Shown here: piece by piece, positions 53,447-61,970 of the stretch
How the letters are laid out: each line of letters starts with the position of its first letter
Numbering within the stretch: position 1 is the first letter of the stretch
Assembly (NCBI RefSeq): GCF_008017445.1
Contig: NZ_VRSW01000002.1
Coordinates: 62,001-126,000 of the forward strand
DNA: 64,000 bases
Reading direction: 5' to 3'
DNA from: Microbacterium mitrae
GTDB lineage: Bacteria > Actinomycetota > Actinomycetes > Actinomycetales > Microbacteriaceae
The notes under the pieces: model-generated
The model's database searches: none
Seen by the model: the letters and a program-made list of their open reading frames with translations, nothing else
What the model was told of the DNA's origin: nothing
Made by a program: the position numbers and the translations under genes

Positions 53447-53836
53447 TCAGCGCTCCGTTCGTGAACCGCGCTGCCGCGCACCTGGTTCCGTCGCGCGCTG
53501 CCGCGCACCTGGTTCCGTCGCGCTGCGCCTGCGCCCCAGCGCCTTCCACACGATGATGGTGAGCGTCAGCATGGCAAAACCAAAACCGAAGTCTTCGATG
53601 GGAATGTCCCACGGAAACCGCAACCCCAGCGTGGTCTCTGGGTTGTACATCACGATGGGATCAGACAGTTTCGTCAGCCACCCATCCACCGGCACCTGAA
53701 ATGCGAACATGATCGCCATCGCGACCCAATACTGCGCGCTACGAAAGACACCGGTTCGCAGCCACAGCACCTCGATCAGCACGACGGCGAGCATGGTCAG
53801 CAGGGTGGCCACCGGGTACGCGGCAAACGGATTCAT
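53447..53836 (-). CDS. crtYd: Lycopene beta-cyclase subunit CrtYd
   Basis: 129 residues. Three membrane helices with the catalytic motif 'PIEDFGFGFAMLTLTIIVW' at the C-terminal part. It works with CrtYc as a heterodimeric lycopene cyclase. The C-terminal tail contains a nine-residue repeat (ATEPGARQR twice) from a 27-base tandem duplication. It overlaps crtYc by four bases. Confidence 0.9.
   Translation of the reverse strand: MNPFAAYPVATLLTMLAVVLIEVLWLRTGVFRSAQYWVAMAIMFAFQVPVDGWLTKLSDPIVMYNPETTLGLRFPWDIPIEDFGFGFAMLTLTIIVWKALGRRRSATEPGARQRATEPGARQRGSRTER
53469..53522. repeat. 27-base tandem duplication inside the 3' end of crtYd
   Basis: Two identical copies (53469-53495, 53496-53522) of a unit starting CGCTGCCGCG and containing CTGGTTCCG. 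The copies keep the reading frame and add nine residues to the cytoplasmic tail of CrtYd. Confidence 0.92.
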
Positions 53837-54201
53837 GACCGACCACCTGTCGTCGTCCGACCTCGTCTGGCCAGCGCCCGCACCAGCTGAAAAACGCGAC
53901 CGACCGCTTCATATGTGAGAATCGCGCAAATGGGGATAACGATGAAGAAGATGATCTCCTCCAACGGCAGCCCAAACGGCAACATGATGCCGCTGGTGAA
54001 CCGCTCGCTATAGCTCCACATTCCCGCACCGATGGCGATCACGTCCCAGATCGAGAACACCAGCAGGGTCACGAGCAACGTCTGCACGAGCCGCAGCGGG
54101 CGCCGGTACACGCGCGCGCCGAAGAGAAACTCCAGCGGCAAAGTGAGCACCAGGCACGCCGCCATCAGCGCAATGTATTGCAACGAATCAGGAATGAGCA
54201 T
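53833..54201 (-). CDS. crtYc: Lycopene beta-cyclase subunit CrtYc
   Basis: 122 residues, three membrane helices. The motif 'LPFGLPLEEIIFFIVIPICAILTYE' is the CrtYc/CarR-type active-site signature. The ATG at 54201 begins 'MLIPDSLQYIALMAACLV', with AAAGGACC upstream, inside the last bases of crtI. It acts with CrtYd. Confidence 0.9.
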   Translation of the reverse strand: MLIPDSLQYIALMAACLVLTLPLEFLFGARVYRRPLRLVQTLLVTLLVFSIWDVIAIGAGMWSYSERFTSGIMLPFGLPLEEIIFFIVIPICAILTYEAVGRVFQLVRALARRGRTTTGGRS

Positions 54202-55801
54202 GAACCGGTTGGTCCTTTCGCGCGCCGGAACCACGTGAGGCCGTGGTGCGGCCGGGGGAGTGATCGCCGCGAATTCGCTTTAAGACGAGCTCGGCGCTAA
54301 TCAGGCACATGGGTACGCCAACGCCCGGTGCTGTCGTGGCGCCCGCGTAGTACAGGCCGGCCACGCGACGTGATGCATTCTGTGCTCGGAACATTGCGCT
54401 CTGGCGCAGAATATGGGACGGTCCGAGCATGCCGCCGCGCCACGAGTTGTAGTCGCTTTCGAAGTCGGCTGGGCCGATGGTTTCGCGCACCACGATGCGC
54501 TCGCGCAGATCGGGAATCCCTGCCCACTGTGCAACCTGCTCGATCGCGCGATCGGCAGTTGCTTCGACCTCGGCGCTGCCCGAGCCATCGACGCCGCCGC
54601 GGCCGATCGCCACGTCGGCGGGCACCGGAACCAGGATGAAGAGGTTCTCTGAGCCATCGGGGGAGACGTTCGCATCGGTCGCGCTGGGCTTGCAGACGTA
54701 AAGCGATGCGGGCTGCGGAACCACGGGGGAGGGGCCGAAGATCGCATCGAAGTTCGCATCCCAATCGGCCGTGAAGAACAACGAGTGGTGAGGCAACTGC
54801 GGCAATTCGCCCTCAACACCGAGGAGCACCAGCACGGCGCCGGGGCCGCTTTCGCGACGCTGCCACCACGCTTCTGGGTAGCTTTGCGCATGCGGGGGAA
54901 GCAGCGCCGTCTCGGTGTGATGAAGGTCGGCGGCGGAGACGACGATGTCGGCCGTCTCCACGTGTTCGACGTTCGCCGCGTCTCGCCAGCGAACCCCGGC
55001 AGCACGCCACCGGCCATCGTCCGGTTGCGTGAGAATTTCCGTGACCTCGGCGCCGGTGATAATCGTCACGCCCGCGTCGCGCGCCAGCACTTCGAGTCGT
55101 TGCACGATGGCCCAGAATCCGCCGAGGGGGTATTGCACGCCGTCGTCCAGATCGAGCGCGCTCATCAGGTGGTAAATGGCTGGCGCGCGACGCGGGTCGG
55201 TTCCCAAAAAGACGGCCGGGTATTTCAACACCTGGCGCAGTGCGGGGTGGCGGAACCGGCGATGCACGAAGCGCTGAAGGGAGTTCGTCAGCAGGGTGGT
55301 GAGCCGCGGCAGCGATCGTACGATGTCGCCGCGCAGAAGCGACCGCACCCGCGTGAACGGGTTGTAGAGGAAGTACCTCTCAGCCATATCGGAGGCAGAT
55401 CGTGCCGATCGAAGATAGCGGCGCAATCTGCGCGAGCTTGCTGGTTCCAATTCGTCGAATGTCGCCATGACTCGTTCGACGCCAGCGGGAATCACCACGC
55501 TGCCGGCATCTTCGCCCTTCGCTGGCTCTGTGAACAGGCGATAGCCCGGGTCGAGCGTGCAGAGGTCGAGTTGCTCCGCGGTACTCGTGCCGAGCAGGTC
55601 AAAAAAGTGGTCAAAAACTCCCGGCATGAGATACCACGAGGGTCCGGTGTCAAACCGAAACCCGCCCCGCTCAACGGTGCCCGCGCGACCGCCGACGCGC
55701 TCACCACGCTCCAAGACCGTGACCTCGTGACCTTCGCGCGCCAGGAGTGCTGCGGTCGCGAGTCCGGCGATGCCGGCGCCGACAACGATGGTGCGAGTCA
55801 T
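54188..55801 (-). CDS. crtI: Phytoene desaturase
   Basis: FAD enzyme that takes phytoene through four desaturations to lycopene. 537 residues. N-terminal dinucleotide motif 'IVVGAGIAGLATAALLAREGHEVTVLER' and 'GGRAGTVERGGFRFDTGPSWYLMP'; C-terminal 'GLYYAGATTAPGVGVPMCLISAELV'. The ATG at 55801 overlaps the crtB stop by four bases. Upstream frame extension is not conserved. Confidence 0.95.
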   Translation of the reverse strand: MTRTIVVGAGIAGLATAALLAREGHEVTVLERGERVGGRAGTVERGGFRFDTGPSWYLMPGVFDHFFDLLGTSTAEQLDLCTLDPGYRLFTEPAKGEDAGSVVIPAGVERVMATFDELEPASSRRLRRYLRSARSASDMAERYFLYNPFTRVRSLLRGDIVRSLPRLTTLLTNSLQRFVHRRFRHPALRQVLKYPAVFLGTDPRRAPAIYHLMSALDLDDGVQYPLGGFWAIVQRLEVLARDAGVTIITGAEVTEILTQPDDGRWRAAGVRWRDAANVEHVETADIVVSAADLHHTETALLPPHAQSYPEAWWQRRESGPGAVLVLLGVEGELPQLPHHSLFFTADWDANFDAIFGPSPVVPQPASLYVCKPSATDANVSPDGSENLFILVPVPADVAIGRGGVDGSGSAEVEATADRAIEQVAQWAGIPDLRERIVVRETIGPADFESDYNSWRGGMLGPSHILRQSAMFRAQNASRRVAGLYYAGATTAPGVGVPMCLISAELVLKRIRGDHSPGRTTASRGSGARKDQPVHAHS

Positions 55802-56769
55802 GACGCTCCTCGCGCGGTGAGAGCCTGAGCGATCAACACCAGCTTGCCGGGTTGTGAAACGCGCACCCGTTGCTGCATGATCTGTGCCACCGTCCGCTCG
55901 GCAATGCGATCGTTCAGCCTGGAGAACAGACGCCGGGCGCAATCCACCGCAACGCGGGCATCGCGGGGAAGCAGGGGCAGAACGGCCTCAGCTTCTGCAA
56001 GCTGAAGGCGAATCGTTGCGACCCACTGTGCCTTGCAATCTTCGGTGATGACATCGTCTGGGCTCAAGTAGCTGCGATCGAGCCGCTCGGTGTCATCGGC
56101 GAGATCCCGCAGAAAGTTGACGTTCTGAAAGGCCGCGCCAAGGCTACGGGCGCCCTGCTCCAGCGTGTGGGTTTGCTCGACGGTGAGCGATTCGTCGCGC
56201 ACGAACACGCGCAGGCACATCAGGCCGACAACCTCGGCTGAACCGTAGACGTAGCTGGCATGCGCCTGCGCATCAAACCGGTGGCCGCCGGCGGTAGCAA
56301 CCCCAACTGGCTCGGCAGCGGAGGCCGCTCTCGCTGGCACGAGTGCTGGTTCCGGCGCCTGCGCGGTGACCGAAATCGGATCAAGGTCGGTGCGCATGGA
56401 GGCGAAAAATGGAGCGGTCAGCGTCGCGTCAATGCCGGCGATGCGTGCCGTGCTGGCGAAGGCCTGCACAATGGGGTTGCTGCTGTAGCCGGTACGCACC
56501 GCATTGTTGGTTTCGGTCTCCAGCGCGTTCAAACGTGCGAGCTGTTCAATGCTCGCGAGATGTGCCCCGGCGGCGACGCCGTCGACGAGTTCGTCTGCGA
56601 CGCGCACCAGCGCGTAGATGTTGCGGACGTGTCGGCGGTGGCGCGCGCCGAGCAGGCGCGTTGCCGCGCCAAAGGAGCTGGAATATGCGCGAATCACCTG
56701 GTCGGCGGCGCGCTCTGACGCGACAATGTACCGCTCGAGAGGGTCAAGGTCGTGCAGCTCTCGCATCAT
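55798..56769 (-). CDS. crtB: Phytoene synthase
   Basis: Condenses two GGPP to phytoene. 323 residues. First Asp-rich motif 'VRVADELVDG', second 'NFLRDLADDTERLDRSYL'; also 'YAYGSAEVVGLMC'-like sequence ('YVYGSAEVVGLMCLRVF'). ATG at 56769 overlaps the crtE stop by four bases. An Ala/Pro-rich insertion (about 180-200) between the two motifs is unusual but keeps the frame. Confidence 0.95.
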   Translation of the reverse strand: MMRELHDLDPLERYIVASERAADQVIRAYSSSFGAATRLLGARHRRHVRNIYALVRVADELVDGVAAGAHLASIEQLARLNALETETNNAVRTGYSSNPIVQAFASTARIAGIDATLTAPFFASMRTDLDPISVTAQAPEPALVPARAASAAEPVGVATAGGHRFDAQAHASYVYGSAEVVGLMCLRVFVRDESLTVEQTHTLEQGARSLGAAFQNVNFLRDLADDTERLDRSYLSPDDVITEDCKAQWVATIRLQLAEAEAVLPLLPRDARVAVDCARRLFSRLNDRIAERTVAQIMQQRVRVSQPGKLVLIAQALTARGAS

Positions 56770-57872
56770 GCCCGCCTCCCGCGAAGCTGTTCCATCACGT
56801 CGAGAAGAAAATCGGCCGCGGCTGGCGGAATCGACGTTGCATCGGCGACCAGCAGGCCGCGTGCGATGTCGAGCTGGTCTTGCACGATCGCCTCGACAGC
56901 TGCCCGTGCGCCGCACGATTCGAGTAGCCGCTGCAGAGCGCGCCCCGCGCTCGCCGACAGGTCGCCGGCCTGTAGGAGTCGTTCAACGTGGGGCCACTCA
57001 CTGGTGAGGCGCGCACATGCGATCAGGGCCGTCTCTTTGCCCTCGCGAAAGTCTGAGAACAGGTCTTTTCCGTGCGCCGCCGTCGCGTCAAATGCAGACA
57101 GTAGATCGTCTTGCAGCTGAAACGCGACTCCGAGATGGCGGCCGATATCGCCCAGGCGCTGCTCGACAGCATGCTCCGCGCCCGCCATGATTGCCGCGAG
57201 CCGCAGCGGTAGCTCAAACGTGTAGGTGGCCGTCTTCATGCGAGTCATCTCGAGAACGAGCGTGAGTGTCGGCGCGATTTGTGCATCAGAAAGTCCGACG
57301 TCAACGTATTCGCCGGCAACGGTCTCGGTCACGGCGGTGTCGAGAACGTCGAGCGCGCGAAGCCGTGCCGCCTCCGCCACACCCACCCGAGCGAACATCT
57401 GGTGCGCGATCGTCAGCATCAGATCTCCCGCAAGCAACGCACTGCTTCGCGCCCAGTGCAGGCGTGCGACATCGACGGAACCATTACTCGCGTTGAGCGC
57501 GCCAACTCCGGCGAGTCGGCCGATGAGGTTGGGAACCCCGCGCCGCACCAGGTCTTCGTCGATCAGGTCGTCGTGGAGCAGGAAGGAGAAGTGCAGGAGC
57601 TCGACCGCAGCCGCCAAGTCAATTGCGGCGGTGCGTGCCGCCGGATCGGCGTGTTCAGGAGCCCGGAGTGCGTCGAACAATCCGAGCAGAAGTCGAGGGC
57701 GCAGCAGCTTGCCGCCCTGAGCGCACTGGGAGGCGACGTGCCAGAATTCGGCGAAATCGGTTCCGTGTGCGGCGGCTTGTGTCGCGCGTAGCGCCATCAC
57801 CGCGGCGAGGCGGTTGCTGATTTCGGCTGCCAAGGCGGTCGCGGACTGCGGGCGTGTGCGTGTGCTGGTCAT
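56766..57872 (-). CDS. crtE: Geranylgeranyl diphosphate synthase
   Basis: Makes GGPP from IPP and allylic precursors. 368 residues. First Asp-rich motif 'HDDLIDEDLVRRG', second 'FQLQDDLLSAFD'; 'GGKLLRPRLLLGLFDAL' binds IPP. The ATG at 57872 overlaps idi by four bases. Supplies CrtB. Confidence 0.94.
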   Translation of the reverse strand: MTSTRTRPQSATALAAEISNRLAAVMALRATQAAAHGTDFAEFWHVASQCAQGGKLLRPRLLLGLFDALRAPEHADPAARTAAIDLAAAVELLHFSFLLHDDLIDEDLVRRGVPNLIGRLAGVGALNASNGSVDVARLHWARSSALLAGDLMLTIAHQMFARVGVAEAARLRALDVLDTAVTETVAGEYVDVGLSDAQIAPTLTLVLEMTRMKTATYTFELPLRLAAIMAGAEHAVEQRLGDIGRHLGVAFQLQDDLLSAFDATAAHGKDLFSDFREGKETALIACARLTSEWPHVERLLQAGDLSASAGRALQRLLESCGARAAVEAIVQDQLDIARGLLVADATSIPPAAADFLLDVMEQLRGRRA

Positions 57873-58420
57873 GACGCGACCGCGGGAGCAAATGTTCCGG
57901 CGGCGAGCAGGAGCGGTAGTTGCTCACGAAGCCACGGGCTGAACACAAAGGGCGCCGAGTCGATGGCGGTGGCGAGGTCGACCGGCCTCACCCATTCCCA
58001 CTCGCTGACTTCGCTCGGCGCGGGTGAAACACCGGCAACAAGCGTCGCGCTGAAGACGGGGCAGACTTCGTTTTCCACGATGCCTGATGCGTCGACGGCA
58101 CGATAACGAAAGCCCGCGACTTGCAGTCGCAGATCGGCGATTTCAGCACCGAGCTCCTCGCGAGCCCGACGCACGATCGCCTGTTCCATGTCTTCGCCGG
58201 GCCCGGGATGACCGCAGAAGCTGTTCGTCCACACGCCCGGCCAGGTTTGCTTGGAGAGGGCGCGGCGGGTGACAAGAAGACGACCATGCTCGTCGGTGAG
58301 ATAGCACGAGAACGCGAGGTGCAGGGGAGTGTTGTGCCCGTGCACCTCACTCTTCAGCGCAGATCCGATCGCCGTGCCATCATCGGCCAGCAGAACCACC
58401 TGTTCCGACGGTGACGTCAT
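57869..58420 (-). CDS. idi: Isopentenyl-diphosphate isomerase, type 1
   Basis: Interconverts IPP and DMAPP. 183 residues, Nudix fold: 'PLHLAFSCYLTDEHGRLLVTRRALSKQTWPGVWTNSFCGHPGPGE' contains the catalytic Cys (NSFCGHP) and metal ligands; the catalytic Glu is in 'EVSEWEWVRP'. The ATG at 58420 follows GGAGGCGAC; earlier codons run into the promoter. First gene of the seven-gene carotenoid operon. Confidence 0.95.
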   Translation of the reverse strand: MTSPSEQVVLLADDGTAIGSALKSEVHGHNTPLHLAFSCYLTDEHGRLLVTRRALSKQTWPGVWTNSFCGHPGPGEDMEQAIVRRAREELGAEIADLRLQVAGFRYRAVDASGIVENEVCPVFSATLVAGVSPAPSEVSEWEWVRPVDLATAIDSAPFVFSPWLREQLPLLLAAGTFAPAVAS

Positions 58421-58463
58421 GTCGCCTCCCAGGATTCGTGACCAAAAAAGTAGCCTTAGCGAT

Positions 58464-58485
58464 ATAGTAAACCATAGGAAACTAT
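58464..58485. promoter_or_regulatory. Imperfect palindrome in the idi-marR intergenic region, candidate operator
   Basis: ATAGTAAAC at 58464-58472 faces GGAAACTAT at 58477-58485, nearly symmetric arms with outer ATAGT/ACTAT perfect. It lies in the AT-rich 96 bases between the divergent idi operon and the MarR gene and could be bound by that MarR protein to control both. Confidence 0.5.
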
Positions 58486-58516
58486 TTTTGAGGTTTCGGA
58501 TTCCGGGGGTGTGCCA

Positions 58517-59131
58517 ATGAAAGCACGCGAGTCGGCTGCGGCCAGAGCCGCCATCATGCTCGGGCACGACGACCTTGTGCATGCCTCAGCAGAGAGCGCC
58601 ACCATCAATGCCCCCGATGTGTCTGACGGTGATCGTGACGGCATCACGATGGTGATGAATGCGCTTGCTCGACTGCGCGACGCAGAACGCGAGTTGGCCG
58701 AGGCTTCTCGCGAAGCGATGGCGCTGAGTGTGCCGGAGATGAAGGCACTGCGGCACCTGGTGGTCGCCACTCGTGCCGGTGAGCCGGTGACACCAAAGAT
58801 GCTAGCTCAGCACCTTCAGATGTCAGCCGCCTCGATGACAAAGCTCCTCAATCGATTGGAACGCGGAGGTCATGTCGTGCGGGCACTGCACCCCGATGAT
58901 CGCCGCGCCCTTCGCATCGATGTCACCCCGCGAACGGAGGCGCTTATTCGGCGCGTCGTGGGTAGGCAACAGGCACGAAGGTTCTATGCGGCCGAGAAGC
59001 TCACCGCTGACCAGCGGGAGGTGGTCACCGCGTTTCTCGATGACATGACGAGCGCCATGACCGCTGACCACGAGACCTGGGCGACTCAGCAACAGCCCGG
59101 GCAACATTCTGAGCGCACCGCCGAGGAGTGA
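58517..59131 (+). CDS. MarR-family transcriptional regulator of the carotenoid cluster
   Basis: 204 residues. An N-terminal extension of ~40 residues precedes the MarR winged helix: 'MKALRHLVVATRAGEPVTPKMLAQHLQMSAASMTKLLNRLERGGHVVRALHPDDRRALRIDVTPR' with the 'DDRR' wing. The C-terminal helices form the dimer interface. Divergent from idi, so it is the likely local regulator; many microbacterial carotenoid clusters have a MarR gene in this position. ATG at 58517 after GGGGGT; GTG at 58511 is in frame. The next gene starts one base after its stop. Confidence 0.9.
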   Translation: MKARESAAARAAIMLGHDDLVHASAESATINAPDVSDGDRDGITMVMNALARLRDAERELAEASREAMALSVPEMKALRHLVVATRAGEPVTPKMLAQHLQMSAASMTKLLNRLERGGHVVRALHPDDRRALRIDVTPRTEALIRRVVGRQQARRFYAAEKLTADQREVVTAFLDDMTSAMTADHETWATQQQPGQHSERTAEE

Positions 59132-59132
59132 C

Positions 59133-60704
59133 ATGACGACCACTGGCAACCGAGAGCGAGACGATGGGGTGGATCTCAGCTTTCCCACCGGGCGTGAACG
59201 CGCGCTTCGCGCCAGGCATCACAACGGCTCCCCGGCGCCGCGCGTGCTCGTGTTGGGTGGCACCGGCTACGTTGGTGGGCGGCTCATTCCTCGGCTGCTC
59301 GCCGGAGGCTACCGGGTACGAGTGCTCACCCGGTCGCGCCCGCGAGTAGAAGCCCTCGCCTGGGGAAGCGCCGTTGACGTCGTGACGGGAGATGCCCGCG
59401 ACACCACGGCGATTAGTGAGGCGCTGCATGATGTTGACATCGTCTACTACCTCCTGCATTCGATGACGGCGGGCCGAGGGTTCGCACAGGCCGACAGGCA
59501 GATCGCCGAAGCTGTCGCCGCCGAGAGCGCCCGCGCAGGTGTCACGCGCATTGTGTACCTGGGAGGGTTGCACCCCGACGGCGTCACGCTCTCCGCTCAC
59601 CTCGCCTCGCGGCGCGAGGTCGGCGACGTGTTACTTGCCTCCGGCGTGCCGACCCTGGTGCTGCAGGCGGGCGTCATCATTGGTTCCGGATCCGCTTCTT
59701 TTGAGATGGTGCGCCACCTCACCGAGGTGTTGCCCTATATGCCGGCGCCACGGTGGGTGCGCAATTTCATTCAGCCGATCGCGATCCGCGATGTTCTGTA
59801 TTACCTGTTGGCGGCACCGCTCGTGCCAGCCACGCTCAATCGCGCCTTCGACATTGGCGGACCGGACGTGTTGCGTTACGGGCAAATGATGAATGGGTAC
59901 GCCGTTGAGGCGGGGCTTCCGCAGCGAGGAATCGCGGCACTGCCGGTGTTTACCCCGAAGCTGGCCTCGCACTGGGTGGGGCTGGTGACGCCCGTTCCAC
60001 GGTCAATCGCTCGCCCGCTCGTCGAGTCTTTGCAACACGACTGCATCATGAAAAACCACGACATCGATGCGGTCATCGCCCCGCCGCCCGGTGGGCTCAC
60101 CTCGTATCGGCAGGCTGTGCGGCTGGCGATTGGTCGTATGGAACGCGACGATGTAGAAACCAGTTGGGTCGACGCGCGGGTGCCCCTGGCGCCCAGTGCA
60201 CCAATGCCGAGCGACCCGGAATGGGCGGGCCGCACCGTCTTCACCGACGAACGAAGCCGACGAACGCACGCGACACCTGCGGCCGTGTGGACCGTTGTCA
60301 CGCAGATTGGCGGCCGCAATGGCTGGTACTCAGCGGCCGTGTTGTGGTCGATGCGCGGATTGATCGATCGGGTCATGGGTGGGGTCGGTATGACTCGCGG
60401 AAGACGATCGCGCCGCAGGCTTGCCGTGGGCGATGCGTTGGATGTGTGGCGCGTTGAACACCTCGAACCGGAACGCATCGTGCGGCTGCGCGCGGAGATG
60501 CAGGTGCCAGGGGAGGCCTGGCTGGAATTGCGAGTTGAGCCACAGCCAGACGGTGCCGTCTACCGGCAGCGGGCCGTCTTCTTCCCGCGCGGGCTCTCCG
60601 GGCGCCTCTACTGGCTAGCGATGCTGCCGTTTCATGGGCTGATCTTTAGCGGCATGGTGAACCGCATCGTCGCCGCCGCAGAGACCTCGAAGCGCACACC
60701 GTAG
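59133..60704 (+). CDS. NAD(P)-binding protein with C-terminal DUF2867 domain
   Basis: 523 residues. N-terminal NmrA/SDR-like Rossmann domain ('VLVLGGTGYVGGRLIPRLLAGGYRVRVLTRS', about 35-330), then a C-terminal DUF2867 domain ('WYSAAVLWSMRGLIDRVMGGVGMTRGRR', 'DVWRVEHLEPERIVRLRAEMQVPGEAWLEL'), related to SRPBCC-type lipid-binding folds. It may bind a hydrophobic ligand, perhaps a carotenoid or quinone; the link to carotenoids is only by position, immediately after marR and in the same transcript. Confidence 0.85.
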   Translation: MTTTGNRERDDGVDLSFPTGRERALRARHHNGSPAPRVLVLGGTGYVGGRLIPRLLAGGYRVRVLTRSRPRVEALAWGSAVDVVTGDARDTTAISEALHDVDIVYYLLHSMTAGRGFAQADRQIAEAVAAESARAGVTRIVYLGGLHPDGVTLSAHLASRREVGDVLLASGVPTLVLQAGVIIGSGSASFEMVRHLTEVLPYMPAPRWVRNFIQPIAIRDVLYYLLAAPLVPATLNRAFDIGGPDVLRYGQMMNGYAVEAGLPQRGIAALPVFTPKLASHWVGLVTPVPRSIARPLVESLQHDCIMKNHDIDAVIAPPPGGLTSYRQAVRLAIGRMERDDVETSWVDARVPLAPSAPMPSDPEWAGRTVFTDERSRRTHATPAAVWTVVTQIGGRNGWYSAAVLWSMRGLIDRVMGGVGMTRGRRSRRRLAVGDALDVWRVEHLEPERIVRLRAEMQVPGEAWLELRVEPQPDGAVYRQRAVFFPRGLSGRLYWLAMLPFHGLIFSGMVNRIVAAAETSKRTP

Positions 60705-60731
60705 ACCGGGACTCCGTGCCAGGGCTACTCA

Positions 60732-60756
60732 AGCACCGCGTTACTCCTGCGGTGCT
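60732..60756. terminator. Bidirectional hairpin between the DUF2867 and AI-2E genes
   Basis: AGCACCGC / GCGGTGCT with the AI-2E-family gene's stop codon (60741-60743) in the loop. The layout matches the hutI/phosphatase hairpin. There is no T-run. Confidence 0.5.
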
Positions 60757-61898
60757 GGCGCCGTGACATGCTTTCGCGCCCACACCGCCGGGGTGTTGGG
60801 GCCATCCCACACCTGAATGATGCCCCATGCGACGGCAGCGATCGGAACCGCGAGCACCGCACCGAGCACGCCACCGAGCAGCGTGCCAACGGCCAACGCG
60901 ATCAGAATCACGAGGGAGTGCAACTTGAGCGAGCGCCCCATGAGCACCGGCTGCAAGAAGTTGCCCTCGATCTGGTTGACGCCGATCACCACGGCAACGA
61001 CGACGAGCGCGATAAAGGGTCCGTTGGCGACGAGCGCGACGAGCGCCGCGAGAATGCCGGCGACCGTCGCACCGACCAGCGGAATGAAGGCCAGCAGAAA
61101 CACCAGTACGGCAAGTGGCAGGGCCAGCGGAACCTGCAGGATGAACAGGCAAATGCCAATGCCGATCGCGTCAACGGCGGCCACCGCTGCCGTGCCGCGA
61201 ACGTAAGATCCGAGCGTCTCAACAGTCTTGGTTCCGACCCGACGTGCGCGCTGCTCGTGCGTGCCGCGGAACGGGCGCAGCAAGAACTCCCAAATCGCTC
61301 GACCGTCACGCAAGAAGTAGAACAGCACCACGATCAGCAGCACGAGGCCGGTGAAGAAGCTCGCTACCGCGCCAACACCCGCGAGGGCGCCGGAACCAAA
61401 CTGCGCGCTGGTGAGAAAATCGCCAACCTGACTAAGCCACTGGTCGATCTGATCTTGGTCGATAACGAACGGGAGTTCGAGGTGGGTGGCCCAATCGACC
61501 AACAGTGCCCAGCCGGCCGCGGCCTTCTCTGCGAGCATCGGCCACTGCGTTCGTACCTGCCACACGATGAGCCAGACGACGCCGCCCAACACAACAACGC
61601 TGCCGAGCATCGCGATGATGGTTGCCCACAGCGAAGAGAAGCCGCGAGCGCGCAGCCACCGCATGACCGGCGCAAATGCCGAGGCGAAGATGAGGGCAAG
61701 AATCACCGGGATCACCACGACGTTCAGCACCCGCATGGCAATAATGACGCCCGCCGTGAGCGCGATCACAATAATCACCTGTAGCGAGCGGGTGGCGAGC
61801 TTGCCGAAGCTATCGGCCCAGAACGACGGGCGCGGGGGATCGGTGAGCGTCACCGGAACGGGCGCTGGCGGCTGGTTGTGACGGCGGAAGAAACCCAT
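60741..61898 (-). CDS. AI-2E family transporter
   Basis: 385 residues, PF01594-type membrane protein with about eight helices; characteristic segments 'VVIPVILALIFASAFAPVMRWLRARGFSSLWATI' and 'FIPLVGATVAGILAALVAL', and 'GNFLQPVLMGRSLKLHSLVILIALAVGTLLGGVLGAVLAVP'. The family includes TqsA and Na+/H+-antiporter-like members; the substrate here is unknown. Leaderless: TACCGT six bases before the ATG. Confidence 0.9.
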   Translation of the reverse strand: MGFFRRHNQPPAPVPVTLTDPPRPSFWADSFGKLATRSLQVIIVIALTAGVIIAMRVLNVVVIPVILALIFASAFAPVMRWLRARGFSSLWATIIAMLGSVVVLGGVVWLIVWQVRTQWPMLAEKAAAGWALLVDWATHLELPFVIDQDQIDQWLSQVGDFLTSAQFGSGALAGVGAVASFFTGLVLLIVVLFYFLRDGRAIWEFLLRPFRGTHEQRARRVGTKTVETLGSYVRGTAAVAAVDAIGIGICLFILQVPLALPLAVLVFLLAFIPLVGATVAGILAALVALVANGPFIALVVVAVVIGVNQIEGNFLQPVLMGRSLKLHSLVILIALAVGTLLGGVLGAVLAVPIAAVAWGIIQVWDGPNTPAVWARKHVTAPAPQE

Positions 61899-61970
61899 GC
61901 TTTGACGGTACGGGGTTCACGCTGAAAAGTCGCGCAATCCTGCTGTTCGCCGCGTAATTTCGTCGCGCAA

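Noticed and set aside
53833-53846. Lycopene elongase/prenyltransferase gene (crtEb) in the operon
   Set aside because: All space between idi and crtU is filled by the listed genes; no UbiA-type protein is encoded.
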